64,000 nucleotides of DNA from Trichuris trichiura. Lineage: Eukaryota > Nematoda > Enoplea > Trichinellida > Trichuridae. The position numbers and the translations under genes were made by a program. This document shows positions 45,856 through 57,700 of the stretch, in pieces; within the stretch, counting starts at the first letter, position 1; each line of letters opens with the position of its first letter. The stretch spans positions 2,480,001-2,544,000 of the forward strand of contig JBAJFE010000005.1 in NCBI GenBank assembly GCA_037903355.1. The letters run 5' to 3'. Under the pieces are notes generated by a model, which made no database searches, had not been told where the DNA came from, and saw only the letters and a list, made by a program, of their open reading frames with translations.

Positions 45856-48057
45856 TTATTTTTGCGTACTTAATTTTTCTTTTTCATTTTTTCTCTGCTG
45901 CAGAATGAACAGAACCTTGTTTTCAAGCGCTCCGTCGGCTAGCAGCGCAAGGTCGCTTTTGTTTACGAAATTTGCGCCCTTCTCGCCGACCACTTGTTGC
46001 ATAATTTCGTAGCAGCGACGATTGGTCTGTCCGTTTTCGTAGACGCTTTCCATTTGGGGAAAAAAGGCGCTTATCATTTTGAAGACGGGCAAAATGATGT
46101 TGTCGAAAAATTGCAGCTGCGATTTGATCACGTCCGCTTTGTCGCGATCCATCATTTCCGTAGGTTTTCTATTCATTGCTTTTTCCAAGTCTCCCTGAGC
46201 AAAGAATTCTTCAAAGACTCGCGCCGCGGCTGCTCTGCTTGTTTTCCATGTTTTCACCTGATCCGACACATCGCAGACGGTCATCAGAAGGGATCGAAGC
46301 ATGTAGCGATGTTCTTCGTCCGTCAGGTCGATACCCTTCTTTGATAGTTTCATTAGGTCTGGTTGTATGCGAAAATAGTTTGCCAAGTCGCTAGCTTGAA
46401 TCACATTCCTTATGATGGACATGGCTGTATGGAAATCGCTGAATGACAGTTGAGAAAATATGTTACTCTCCGGTGCGTGCATAACGGCCATTGCCTGCGT
46501 GAAATGATGGCATTCCAAAATTGACCCTTCGTTGTTAAACAGTTGGGCTAGCCGAGTGCATGATTGCAGTTGAAATGCGTTGTTCGTTCCGCGATGGTCC
46601 ATGTCGTGGCAAAAGCAGGCGACCAGTATGCTGGCGCATTCCAGAGTACTGTAGAATTTTCTTATTTCGGGGATTTGTTTCATCATAACAAAGAAGAAGT
46701 GAGCTGCCGAAAAGGCGTGATACCAATTGTGATACGGGACATTTCTGTACGCTTCCTTGACCTTGAGCAGAAAACGAGCGAGCTTTTTTCTTTCAATTCC
46801 CAATGCAGACATAAAGCCCATATCGTAGAACATCGCCATAGCCGTTTTTAACGTATAATAAATGGGCATACCGTGTACGGAATAAGTGAAAGAAATAATG
46901 AAGCGTTCAATATTTTGAATTGGGCCCAAACATAACGCCAATGCGTCTTGTTCTTCAATTTCTTCTCCAGTTATTGCCAGTCGGTTGGTGGACGTTGCGA
47001 GTCTTTTGTTTATTTCTTTCAGGCATTTCAAGCGCAGCGAATGCGCAAAGCACGTAACGTAGAAAGGCTGTAGCATACGCACAATGTTTACGTCATTCGG
47101 GGTGAAGTTCGGAGTATTCGATTTGTTATGCATCTCAACGACGGCCATAATTTCCCCTTTCTTAGCAAGCGGAAAGGCCAACGTGTTGAAATGTTTCGCA
47201 TGCCTTTCTCCCAAATTTGGTATTGTGGTTAAGTTGCGGTTGTTGACTTTTTTGGACTGGTCGGTTTGCGCTTCGTCAGCCTCGTCATTCGGTCTTGAAA
47301 TGTTAAAAATTTCCAAAGTCGATAGCACTTCGTTTAGCACCGCGTCAGTTGCGGGAAGTCGTTGTTGATTCAATTGCTTTTCGTTGTACAGTACGAATTC
47401 ATTTTTGTCTCGGTCAAACAAGTACAAGTTGCACTCCTCGCATAGAATTAGTTTTTTAGCTGTTGCACACAAAGTTGAAGCGACGTCGTGTAGATCATCT
47501 GCTCTTTTAAAGGCATCCAAGAAAAGTTGGAGCATCGTTTTGGCAAAATCCACGTGACCTGTTGTCGTTTCCGTTGTTATGACCATACCGATTAACGCTG
47601 CAGCCACTTGGACATGCGCTGCTAACAATTCTGGATCAAGGTTTTGCTTGGTTATGAGCGATTGATGCCTAATAAAAAGTAAACCAACCAAATTGGTACC
47701 TCCTTCGTCGTAGATAGCGTGTGAGGTGATCGCCGGATCGGATACGTCAAGTTGAAAAATGTTCTTCACATAACGCTTCATTTTGGGCGGCAGATTTTGA
47801 AAGCTCAATTCGTCACCTTGGCGAAAAGCATGCCTCCATAGTTGCACTCTTCCCGCGTGAATTGTTGGAGACAATTTGTGCACACCTCTAATTTGAACGT
47901 GGCAGTTTTCAGAGTCCGAACTGATTATGGCGAAAGCTGATTCCTCGCATGGCAGCGATTCCCGAATCCAAATGTTTAAACAAAGCTGAACGTTTTCCAT
48001 GTTAACGTCGGCGAAAACGCTGTTCAGCAAAGATACTAAGCGACTGTTCGGTATCAT
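45856..48057 (-). CDS. pde-2: cGMP-regulated 3',5'-cyclic nucleotide phosphodiesterase, PDE2-like
   Basis: Single uninterrupted exon, 733 residues from ATG (MIPNSRLVSLLNSV). The N-terminal half has two GAF-type regulatory regions (about 20-190 and 200-370; LYLFDRDKNEF, FPLAKKGEIMAVVEM). The catalytic domain (about 430-710) shows the metal-ligand motifs YHNWYHAFSAAHF and CFCHDMDHRGTNN, the PDE2-type CDVSDQVKTWK, FFAQGDLEKAMNRKP, EMMDRDKAD, and the purine-selecting Gln in SQLQFFDNIILPVFK. It hydrolyses cAMP and cGMP, with cGMP binding at GAF-B as the known activator. Shorter than mammalian PDE2A at its N-terminus, so membrane-targeting exons may be absent or upstream. An acceptor-like TTATACAG lies just upstream of the start. 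Tail-to-tail with NPRL2, 192 nt apart. Confidence 0.93.
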   Translation of the reverse strand: MIPNSRLVSLLNSVFADVNMENVQLCLNIWIRESLPCEESAFAIISSDSENCHVQIRGVHKLSPTIHAGRVQLWRHAFRQGDELSFQNLPPKMKRYVKNIFQLDVSDPAITSHAIYDEGGTNLVGLLFIRHQSLITKQNLDPELLAAHVQVAAALIGMVITTETTTGHVDFAKTMLQLFLDAFKRADDLHDVASTLCATAKKLILCEECNLYLFDRDKNEFVLYNEKQLNQQRLPATDAVLNEVLSTLEIFNISRPNDEADEAQTDQSKKVNNRNLTTIPNLGERHAKHFNTLAFPLAKKGEIMAVVEMHNKSNTPNFTPNDVNIVRMLQPFYVTCFAHSLRLKCLKEINKRLATSTNRLAITGEEIEEQDALALCLGPIQNIERFIISFTYSVHGMPIYYTLKTAMAMFYDMGFMSALGIERKKLARFLLKVKEAYRNVPYHNWYHAFSAAHFFFVMMKQIPEIRKFYSTLECASILVACFCHDMDHRGTNNAFQLQSCTRLAQLFNNEGSILECHHFTQAMAVMHAPESNIFSQLSFSDFHTAMSIIRNVIQASDLANYFRIQPDLMKLSKKGIDLTDEEHRYMLRSLLMTVCDVSDQVKTWKTSRAAAARVFEEFFAQGDLEKAMNRKPTEMMDRDKADVIKSQLQFFDNIILPVFKMISAFFPQMESVYENGQTNRRCYEIMQQVVGEKGANFVNKSDLALLADGALENKVLFILQQRKNEKEKLSTQK

Positions 48058-49071
48058 TTGTGCGCTCACCACTCTGTATAAGGCATTTGCCAGTTGTTTT
48101 CAGCGGGAGGAAAAGTTTAAATCCATCTTACAATATCTCGACGAATCAGCGAGTTTCCAACAGCGTTTTTGCTTTAAAGTCAAAGCTAATGGTTTTAATG
48201 CGGTAGTATTTTGCTCGAAACTATTTTTGTTCTAGCGGTTATTCGCCAAAACGAATTTCTTTTTGTTCCCAACTTTTGTAGCGATCCTTCTCTATAAAAA
48301 TTTATTTAAGGTAAAGTAAAGTGAATTGCGTGACTCTGTTTTTGAGTATTGCTCTAAAGTTGTACCTGAGCATAGTTTATCGCAGTTAACCTCATTGTCT
48401 TTATCCGGCTTACGGTATTGCTGTTATCGCTCAGCGATGAGTAAGTCGGAGAGTTTGGCGTTTCACTGTAGCATCGACAACTTCAAAAACCCACATCAGC
48501 AACGGCTGCAAAAGCAGCAAAAGTATTATCCTTTTAAAAAATACAGTAAACAATATTCGCAGGTTTAAAGAGAAGTTGTCAAGGACCTCTTGTCAACATT
48601 CGTCGCTTGTTTACATTTTTGTCTGTCTTTACCAAAAACTCTCAGGGTCAATTCAAATATCGACAAGTGACCATTGTCGTGTAGATTGGCAGAACTGTTA
48701 TTTACTTTTGCGTCCGAAGGCAAATAGTTTTGTAAATTGTAGTGCTGTTTATCGCTAAAGGTTATTTAAGCGTAATAGGCACTTTTTCGGCTGTAATTCT
48801 GGCACTTGGTTCACCCCTTTTGTGTTTGCGCCTCAGAATCTACGAAGCGTGTACTTTTGCACGGACTAGTAAAGTTGCGCTTACGTATAAAGCTGACAGT
48901 TGCGGATCGGAGTAATTGTAGCATGTTGTTACCTGCAAATCATTGTCACTTGCTACAGTAACGGTATTTTTATGTAGTTGCCTTTAAATGTGGATATACA
49001 GGGCGTCATCAGGTTCGTAGCAGCATATTTGCGTGATATATTAGGCGGTGGAGACTGTTTTCGCGCTAAGA
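48058..49071. other. divergent promoter region between PDE2-like and PSME3IP1-like genes
   Basis: No gene recognised. If the phosphodiesterase has an upstream non-coding or N-terminal exon it would lie here on the minus strand. Confidence 0.4.
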
Positions 49072-49830
49072 ATGTCAGAATTTCGCAACTTTGTGTCGGA
49101 ATTCGAGATCGATCAGGAGAAAAAGCGTCGTCAGGAGGAATGGGAGCGCGTTCGTCGACCAGATCAACCGCGCGAGGCACCGGAACCAGAATTTGACACT
49201 CGACCTTTGTACGTTCGTCTCCGCGAGCAACGCGAGAAGGCGCAGCTCGAGTTCGACGAAGCTATGAAGCTTAAACATTCTGTCCGCGGATTAGACGATG
49301 ACGAATTAGAGTTTATTGAGCAAGTCGATCGTATTCGCTCAGAAATGGATCGCAAAATACGTTCAGAAGAACAGGAAGTGATTCAGGCTGTTCGTCAGGC
49401 CATGGTAAGCCCTGTTTCGAACGTTTCAAATGTTTCAGTTGGAAGTGCTTGCCCAAAACGAGCTGCCTCCAATAAGGTTCAAAGCAAGCAGGCAACCTTG
49501 TTAGCTGGGGCGATTCGAAGGAAGGTGGATGGACAAAAACCGGTGCGTAATAAATTTTTCGTTGCCACCGAAGAGCATGCGTCAGCCAGCATTTCTACGG
49601 ATGGCAAAACTTCTTGCAATGAACCAGTGAAGGACCTCCAAGCTGGCTCCCATCATCAGCATTCCTCTCCTGAAAAGACAGACTCCTCCAGCGTGCCATC
49701 CAGTGAAGATAAAAGTGATCTGCAATTTCCATATTCCAATCACGCGGATGTCGAGTCAAGTAAAAACGACAGGGGCAGAAAGAGGCCTTTGGAACCCGAA
49801 AGTGACCCGGTTGAAGCACCTAAGAGATGA
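49072..49830 (+). CDS. PSME3-interacting protein (FAM192A/PIP30/NIP30 family)
   Basis: Single exon, 252 residues from ATG (MSEFRNFVSEFEIDQEKK). The N-terminal NIP30 domain is clear: RPLYVRLREQREKAQLEFDE, then VRGLDDDELEFIEQVDR and a charged coiled coil. The rest is low-complexity Ser-rich sequence ending in a basic stretch (RGRKRPLEPESD) that could be a nuclear signal. The human relative binds and modulates the nuclear PA28-gamma proteasome activator. GTG codons upstream are in frame but ATG is the natural start. Confidence 0.88.
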   Translation: MSEFRNFVSEFEIDQEKKRRQEEWERVRRPDQPREAPEPEFDTRPLYVRLREQREKAQLEFDEAMKLKHSVRGLDDDELEFIEQVDRIRSEMDRKIRSEEQEVIQAVRQAMVSPVSNVSNVSVGSACPKRAASNKVQSKQATLLAGAIRRKVDGQKPVRNKFFVATEEHASASISTDGKTSCNEPVKDLQAGSHHQHSSPEKTDSSSVPSSEDKSDLQFPYSNHADVESSKNDRGRKRPLEPESDPVEAPKR

Positions 49831-50712
49831 ATTGTTTCCTATTTAAACAAGATTTATCTTGTTGTCGGCATATGTTTTTTGTCTTTCTTAAAAAAATACT
49901 TTTTGTTATCCCTCCTTGCGCCTTATGTCGTCAGACGTCAACAGGCCCGCATAATAACTTCTTTCTTTTCAAGATCATGCTAAGCATCTCTGTTCTCGAA
50001 AATGTTCGTCCAACTATGGATGCCATAGGCAGAATGAGTCATTTGCTATTTTAGAACTTATTCTATGCTAATGACTCAAAAAAGACCTTACTTTTTCCAG
50101 TTTCTGCCAAGTGTTGCATAGTAAATCGAAGCGAACAGCGAGGCAAATTGAAATAACCTCCGGTTTGCTGTTTCATCTGTATGGCAAAATTACAAACTCA
50201 AACGACGGTTATGAAGTCGTTATCAAGGCGTTAGCCCCTCATATTCGCTGTTTCATTTAAGAAACGTCTGCCTAAGCTGCTGCGTTTAAGAAATGCGCTT
50301 TAAGTGAACAAGTTTAAGTTTTACATTTCTTTGCCAACCAACTGACGGAGTGAATTTCGTGTAATAAATGCGGTGAATTAATATGGCCTAATCGCATTTA
50401 CCTCAATGCATCCTGAATTTCTTTATAGCTTGCAATAGCAGAGACTCGATACGATCATTATTTGGTTTGGCGCTATATGTATAATCTCTGATGCTGCGAT
50501 AGTATTACCGTTTTTAAGTGAGCATTTTAAGTAAATGTCTTCGTCACGATAATGCTTAATATGATTCTGTGTACTTTGGCATTTGCTCTAGTTATTTGTA
50601 CACAGGTTTTCTGCGCAAGATAGAATACCATCATTATTATATGCTTATGCATATGATTTGTTTTTTGTTTCAGGCCCTTATTCGACCGTGACGTCGTTTG
50701 CAAGTAAAAGTA
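49831..50712. other. intergenic, no gene seen
   Basis: Spacer with the 3' UTR of the PSME3IP1-like gene and the promoter of the deubiquitinase gene. Confidence 0.4.
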
Positions 50713-52576
50713 ATGTCCTGCAATCATGTCGAGACGGAGAAGTGCAGCAACGAAAAAATTGGTCGAGATTTTCGTTCAGTCTATCTGCGCGTTTTATATC
50801 TGGTGTTCAACGGCAAGGTTAGTTTGATCAGTAAAAAGTTGTACAATTACGTTATTTTTGTTGTCTAAGGGTTGTTTCTCGCGTTGTTACGTATGTCGCA
50901 GAAGGGAAGTAATGAGTATGGTCTGTATGCAATGTACTCAATGTGGTTGCTGGACTGAACGCCATTTTCATGCTCATTTGAAAGATGCTTGTCATAATTG
51001 GGGTTAGACTAATCGTACAGTATCCTATTAAAAAAACGTTTTTCAGGTATTAATTGTAAGTTTGGCTATTTGTACTGTGCTAGATGTTCCGACTTTGTCT
51101 ACGATGACGAGCTTGAATATCTTCGACTTCAGGCGTTGTTCGTCTGCAAGGGATCAATGGGTCAGTCGAAGACAGCTGTTACTTTTTCCTTCATCTTTTA
51201 CTTTGAAAAATGTTGTTCCCTTTTTTGCAGATCCTGCAACCTTCTTAGAAATTGTCGGTTCTTCCGGAAATGTGGACGGCTCGCGAGCCCGCCGAATTAG
51301 TACGGACACAATTTACGGGATTCGTGGTTTAGTCAATTTAGGAAACACTTGTTTCTTGAATTGCATATTGCAAATTTTGCTGCACACGGAGCAAGTCCAA
51401 AATTTTTTCCTGACCAGTTCGCACAACGGTTGCGTAGATACAGAGTGTATATTATGCGCGCTGAAGGTTCTTCTCCACGAGGTAAGCTTTCTTAAAGCAT
51501 AAATAAGAATTGAATATTTTTTGCTCCTCTTCGTTTTTTGATATTGTCAAGTTGGAGAAGCGACTGCCAGCGTTATTACTTTTAGTTCTTCCGAGGAGAG
51601 AAGGGACTCTTTTGCCCATCAGAAATGCTTTTCCTTGTATGGAAAGTGGCTCCATCGTTGGCTACGTTTGAACAACAAGACGCGCATGAGTTGTACTTAA
51701 ATATGATGGACGTAATCCATCAAACTGAGCACACAGGTAGGCTAGAAATATTCATCTTACGTTGCGATGTGACTGGATAAGAGCTCAGTTGAAGAATATA
51801 TGTTGACTTTATTTTTTTGAACAGATTCAACCGAAGCAGCTGACTGTAGATGTCTTGCTCATCTTGTTTTCTCTGGAACTTGTCGATCCGACGTTGTATG
51901 TGATTTCTGCTGCGGCGTCTCCTCCAAGCTTGAGCCATTCTACAATATCTCTCTGGAAGTTTGCGGTTGGTGGCAGCAAAATATTTCTTCTTGAAAATAG
52001 TTTCCATACAGACTCACCCGGTTCAATTTCGTTGACTGATTGCTTGGATCGTTACACGATGCCTGAGACGCTCGATGGTCCATCGCAAATACATTGTAGC
52101 CGATGCAATTGTCTAAGGCGTGGTAGAAAGCAGCTGACGCTAAATCAGTTGCCAGCCGTGGTTTGTTTCCATTTGAAAGTAAGAGCTTTCACTCTGCGAA
52201 CATCACGCAACGTTGCGTACAAATATTTAAGCGAGTTCAACACAAGTTAAGCTCACAGTCAAAGATACGGCGTTTCGTTAGTTTCCCCGAGAATTTGGAC
52301 ATGTTTCCTTACATGACCAAGCAGCGCTCTGCTCTTCGTGCTGTTGAAACTCAAGCGGGAAACTGTTCGATGGAGCAGCTACATAGATACCTGTTGTATG
52401 GGGTAGTGAATCATTCTGGGCAAACCGATAGTGGACACTACATTTCCTATCTGCGCCGGTTGACCAATCAGTGGCTCAGATGCAACGATAATATGATAAC
52501 AGTGGTTCGAAAAGAAACAGTGATGAATTGTGAAGCCTATATGTTATTTTATCGAAATTTAGCGTCTGAAGTGTAA
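50713..52576 (+). CDS. ubiquitin carboxyl-terminal hydrolase, USP22/Ubp8/Nonstop type
   Basis: Eight exons, all in phase: 50713-50817, 50870-51002, 51047-51160, 51231-51481, 51586-51736, 51825-51965, 52012-52178, 52232-52576; 433 residues. An N-terminal zinc-finger UBP domain (CYVCRRREVM, HFHAHLKDACH, YLYCARCSDFVYDDE) is followed by a USP domain with the catalytic Cys box GLVNLGNTCFLNCILQ (Cys near 124), FEQQDAHELYLNMMDV, a zinc knuckle (CDFCCGV ... CSRCNC) and the His box DSGHYISYL (His near 388). In animals and yeast this enzyme removes ubiquitin from histones H2B and H2A as part of SAGA. The usual CDD after the His box reads CND here. The junction 51965/52012 was chosen by phase; it is the least certain one. 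Confidence 0.9.
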
Positions 52577-55500
52577 GTTTCCCCTTTTCATGGTCCCATC
52601 CGGGCAGTAAAAGCTATTCGCGAAAGAGTGACTTTTGTTTCTGAAGAGCGCTTTTTGCTGTCGTGTTAATATCTACATGTACATATGTGTAAAATTTTTA
52701 ACTATTTAGGACGCGGTATTAAGCAGTAACTGTCCCAGCTTGCATTTTCCATTCGGCGCTGTCAGTTACTGATGACTGCTGGTCTAACACATCGGTATGT
52801 CATTATTAAAGCGCTGTGAGGAGTGTGGCATTTTTACGGGACAGTTGTAAGCGTATGTTCACCTTTTTCAAAGATGTTTTCTGCGCTCAGGTGCACTTGT
52901 ACCTGGGCATCTTTTACCAAGTACAATAACTCCTCGATTTCGGCGTTTGATCCGCTTACTTCTGCATCAATTGTTCTTCAGTTTTTGTAAGTCACGCCGT
53001 TCTCCATTCAAAATGTTTAACTTTTATCTGGGTGAAAATTTTCTGTGGCCCGTTTTAACGTATTTGCCATTTCTACTAATCATGTTTTGGAAAACTGCGT
53101 GCCTCTTATAGGCTCGGTTGCTTTATGGTTGATCTTTGGCTTATGGCTTTGGCCTGTTTGGTACATTTGTAGGTAAATTCTTAGCCAAAAACTCAACTAC
53201 TGAAATTCGTCGAGGAGAACAATAGACTTACAGTATGGTAAACGATGTCGAAGTTATAATACTGTTACTTCTTAAAGGACTCGTTTAATTTTTTTAAAAT
53301 ACAGTGGCTATATTCAACAAAATTGTCATACACTATGCCACTTTCTGAGTTCTTGTAACAAGGTTGGCCATTTCCTGTGAATCTGATAGAGTGCATCCGG
53401 TTGCCGTAAATAACAGTGCAAGCGGTATGACATTGTCGACACTGTAGTCACAAGAAATGCTCTTTAGAAAACTGTACAAATTTTAAAAAACCGTTTGATT
53501 TCATAGCATTACGGTTCGCCTTTTTTAAAAGGGCTTTTAGTTTAGTTCGTGTTTTGTGCTTCGCGTGAGTCATTTCTCTTAGCATTGGAGGCATTTTATT
53601 CTAGCCTGAGCTGAGTATCCGATTCGATTAGTTTTAAGGCTTCCAGTCATTTGCTGTCTTGATGAGCATTATTCTTGGATTGTTAGTGTTTTAGTACACG
53701 TCGCCTAGGGTAACCTTCAGCGATACGAACGATATTTGCGCAGCGATCGCCACAGCAATGACAATAGCGATAATTCACCTTAATAGGAAGCAACGACGAT
53801 TTACATAAATGGTGAGGCGGGAATGGTTTGGGTCGCTGAATTGGTCTTGTTCCTGTCGTACAAATGTCACTGCCCTGTTCCTTGCATACGAAGTTAACCT
53901 GATTATTCTTTCAATAAAAGACATATCTGTCGCATATAGTCCGTAGGAGCTCTGCTGCTACTTTCGTTATTTCTAAGCTAAGTTTCTTCATGTATGTATT
54001 TACTACGGAAACCACACAAAGCGTTTATTTCTGCTTGCCAATAAACGAATCCTCAGAGCTTTCGGAGCCTTACATGCTCCGTTGTCAACCATAAAAAAAT
54101 CGATGATAAGTTTTTAGTTAATGATGGATGGGCTTTTACAAGTGATCAGAGGCGTGATAGAAGCCGCCTGGATTTGACTTGGATGAACGTTGAGTCGTCG
54201 CGCGTTAAAGGCAAGTGCTTTGCGGCTTGTTGGACAAAAGCTAATTCAGCAATGCTCTTACGGCATGCTTCAGTTGTGTTTATGTGGCAATCTAATCATG
54301 GCAGCAGAAGCTAATCGCTCTCCCCGGGAATACCCTCCGCCAATGTACGCTTCATAATATCTTATCTCGCGGGAGCAAAACCAGTATCCCTATCTTTCAG
54401 CGAGAAAATGAAAAAAGATAAGCTCGACGATGATATGCTTTTGCTTTGGTCGAGCAGTGAGCAATTTGGCTCTGGCGTTTCTGGCTACAAATTCATTTGG
54501 TGCAACAGTGTGTTCTGTATGCATAGGCGAAGTAAAAATTTTTGCATTTTTTTGCTTCCGTGCGGTTAGAACAACAGTTTATGAGATTGTATTCAGCCGA
54601 CTGGTTGAATTGAGGATTCGATTTTCATTTTTTTCAGCTCTTTGCGCCGAAAATGGCTTGCCGATTTCTTTCTTGCTTTTCTCGCCTGTTCACTACTTAC
54701 CTGCAACTTCATGGCTTTGCATTAGATGTTCAAGATATTATTCAGACCAAAAAAGTTTGTTGTCGCCACCATTCTTCATTACTCAACTCAAATGGTTATA
54801 TTTAGGCAAATAGTAAATGAGAAAACTGAACAGCCGATTAGATAGCCGCGGTAAATCGGCTGTGAGAGACATGCTGAATCTTCTAAATGCGGAAAAGGAG
54901 ACTTGAACAGGTATTCCGTGCTTTAATTTTTCATTTGAATTTTTTTTCATGCCGCACAGGATAGAGACTCGATTATTCAAAGTAATGCCTGCAACAGGCG
55001 GTTTGATTGATCGATAATGAAATTATTAGAGTATTAGTTTGGGTTGGCTTTTATAGATTATTCTCAATTTACTTATTATATACTTTATTCGTGAAGCGCA
55101 GTTGATATTATGCGATGATCTATCACGACTAAGTAATTTTGAGGATAGCAAAAGTTCTTATCTCATCGTCGGCAGGTTAAATGGTGTTTGTGAGTGAGTG
55201 GGCAGCTACAAAAAGTCTGGAGCAGTTATGCATGAGAAATGTATTGCAGTCACGAAAACTGACTTTCGTAGTTAAAATGTCCGGATCATGGTCTACTCAT
55301 ACAAAACCATCATAGTTTATCCCTCTCACGAAGGCACAAAATATTACGCAAAATCTGCAAGACTATTTAAAATTTTTATCATTGAATAAAAGTTTGCCAT
55401 TAATCTTGGTGCCCTGAGTCAGGTGTTCATTTGGCGGCTTTTCCAACACAGTGGTTAGAATTTATTGACGAAATTTTGTTTCTTACGTCAATTATTGAGG

Positions 55501-55754
55501 GGTTCTTTGCCGTTATAAGGCATAAACAATAAAGCCTCAGCTAACGTTGAACCTGTTAATCATGCTAGTTTGAAATTAAATTTTGTACAGTACACATTTT
55601 CCAGAAAGCAATTGCGCCACTTGTGTACGCAAACGGAAAACGTAGCATATGTTTTGGGGTGCAAGCCGTAACACAGATTTTTGCTTTGAAAAGAACTAAG
55701 AAAGTAACACAAGGAAAGCTTTAGCGGTTAAATGCGATGTAGCGTCTTTAAGCA
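52577..55754. other. gene-poor region
   Basis: No gene recognised. A 127-residue plus frame at 54430-54813 is Phe/Cys-rich but has no motif. If the RNA polymerase I relic once extended further 5', it has decayed beyond recognition here. Confidence 0.35.
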
Positions 55755-56288
55755 ATGAGTCAACAGCGGATAAACTTTCACTGTACAATCGTTCAGTTCG
55801 GCACTAGAAAATCGTCGACTCAAATGGCACTGAACACATTCTATTTTGCCGGCCGTAGGGAAATGAATGTGACACTTCGTATCCCAAGATTGGGAAATAT
55901 TTTGATGACCGGCGCGGAACATATTGCTACTCTGACAGCAATTGTGCCAATTTTGGACGGAATGAACGATGCAATCACAGAAGATATTCAACGAAAAATG
56001 GGTAAAATGCATCTTGCTTCAGTGGAAAATGACGTTTTCCCGCGCAGCAGTTGTCTTCTAAATTGTTTATTATTGCTCAGCTACTTGGTCGCTTCTTCAT
56101 AAGGGAATGCGTTTCGGGTCTTTGTTCCCACGGCGGCGCCAGAAGTAGATGGTGGCAACATCAAAGGAGGTCAAGTGGGGATTATTGCGTCACCCAAACA
56201 ATTGGTGACCTAAGCCATTGTTCACTGCGCACTGATGCGAACGACGCGTATTAGCAAAAGACCGATGAACACCTGGAAACAGTTGTCT

Positions 56289-56535
56289 GTTCTGGCAATT
56301 GTTTCCAAGTGCCAGCTATGACTGTGCCGGCCATCGTGCTCTACCCTAGCCTAAGCCTAAACCTTAACACAACCCGTGTTCGTGGCTACTTTTGGGTTAT
56401 GCAGTTTCGCCCGTTCTGGCAATTGTTTCCAAGTGCCTGCTATGACTGCGCCGGCCATCGTGCTCTGCCCTAGCCTAAGCCTAAACCTTAACACAACCCG
56501 TGTTCGTTGCTGCTGTTGGGTTATGCAGTTTTGAC
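56289..56535. repeat. 124-bp direct tandem duplication
   Basis: Units 56289-56412 and 56413-56535 are nearly identical (both GTTCTGGCAATTGTTTCC ... CCTAGCCTAAGCCTAAACC ... GGGTTATGCAGTTT). The few differences show that it is a recent but not brand-new duplication. Confidence 0.9.
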
Positions 56536-56671
56536 CGTGGCGCAAATGACAAGAAGCATAGCGCAAAGTAACGTTATTTAGCGATCACTGAACACGCGAG
56601 CAATGAGTAACGCAAAAAGGGAAAAAGCACACGTACTGCTAACGCAGGCGCTCAGCCTTACGAAGGTGACG

Positions 56672-57700
56672 TTATGTTGGTGCGTTCTGGCGACGACTCA
56701 CCGCTGACGTCGCTGGAGGTGCTTCCGACGGGTTCACTCGGGTCCTGCACAAGCACAAGGCATGAATGGAAGTAAACGTTGACGCTCGACATACCGACAA
56801 CGCCTGTGGCGCTAGCGGCTTGTCGTGTTGGGGTGGGTGCAACCGGAGGATGACGTCGAGGATCGCATCGAACGCGTCAGCGGTCCCTATACGCCTCCGC
56901 CACATGAACTCGGACAGGTGGAGCGCAAGCGCACTTCTGTGCGTTCCGCAACGGAGCTTGTTGCCCCGTTTCACCTGGGCCCACAACGATGCAATGGTCT
57001 GCGTGTTGCAGGTGTGCAGCACCGGTGTTGCAGCCAGCGCGTCGGCTGCAAGTTGCCGCAAATATCTGCACCAACGGACTGCGGCCTTGGAACTGATTCC
57101 TGAAACGCAAACAATCATTCTGGCAACGTAACAATTTCGGGGGATAAGTACCCAGCTGTTCTACGCAGAACTTGATCGTAGCGTGCCCTTGACTCCAGTG
57201 ATAAATAATCTGGACAGCCTTTCTTAGGGGCAACCTTTCGCGGGGCACTGTAAAGAATAGATTGGAACTACACCGGGCACAACTGCTACTGCAGTACTAG
57301 CACACTTACCGCCGAACCAGGTGCCCGAGCGTACTGAGAATTTCTTGCGGCATGATCGTTTGTAGCAGTGCCAAAACATGCCGCCAGGGGCCAGATGCAT
57401 GCCTTGGCCGCAAAAGGGGCATATCCTCTCGCTGTGAAGCAGTCCCTTGCTTCGTAGAAAGAGCACAGCCGCATTTTCGTCTGGGACTGTCTCCTGCAGC
57501 CAGTCGATGCCCCCCTGTCTGTTGCGCCTTCTTCGCGTCTCCTTTACGCTGCCTCCACTTGTCGATGGGAGGCTGTCACTACGACCGGGGGCAGGGGCAC
57601 TGACTTTACTTGTCGATGGGACGTTGTCGCTAGAACCCAGGACAGGATCTCTGCCTTCGGTTGTCGTCGGGACGTGGTCACTAGATTCCGGGACAGACAT
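56672..57700 (-). CDS. ISXO2/Merlin-type transposase derivative lacking the DDE core
   Basis: Three exons that splice in frame: 57310-57700, 57152-57247, 56672-57099; 304 residues, no stop. N-terminus: three Ser/Pro repeats of 18 residues (54-bp DNA repeats). Then a zinc ribbon (CPFCGQG ... FWHCYKRSC), the RSGTWF word, LRKAVQIIYHWSQG, and a helix-turn-helix (ISSKAAVRWCRYLRQLAADA). The next residues already belong to the transposase C-terminus (NTQTIASLWAQVKR ... LSEFMWRR). The central 100-plus residues with the catalytic acids are missing, and the conserved Glu of TQxIE is Ala. So it cannot cut DNA; it is either an internally deleted element still spliced, or a DNA-binding remnant. GC-rich compared with its surroundings. 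It lies antisense inside the RNA polymerase I relic. Confidence 0.7.

Noticed and set aside
54430..54813. 127-residue plus-strand frame, possible membrane protein
   Set aside because: Phe/Cys-rich from T-rich DNA, no motif, no splice context, no relation to neighbours.
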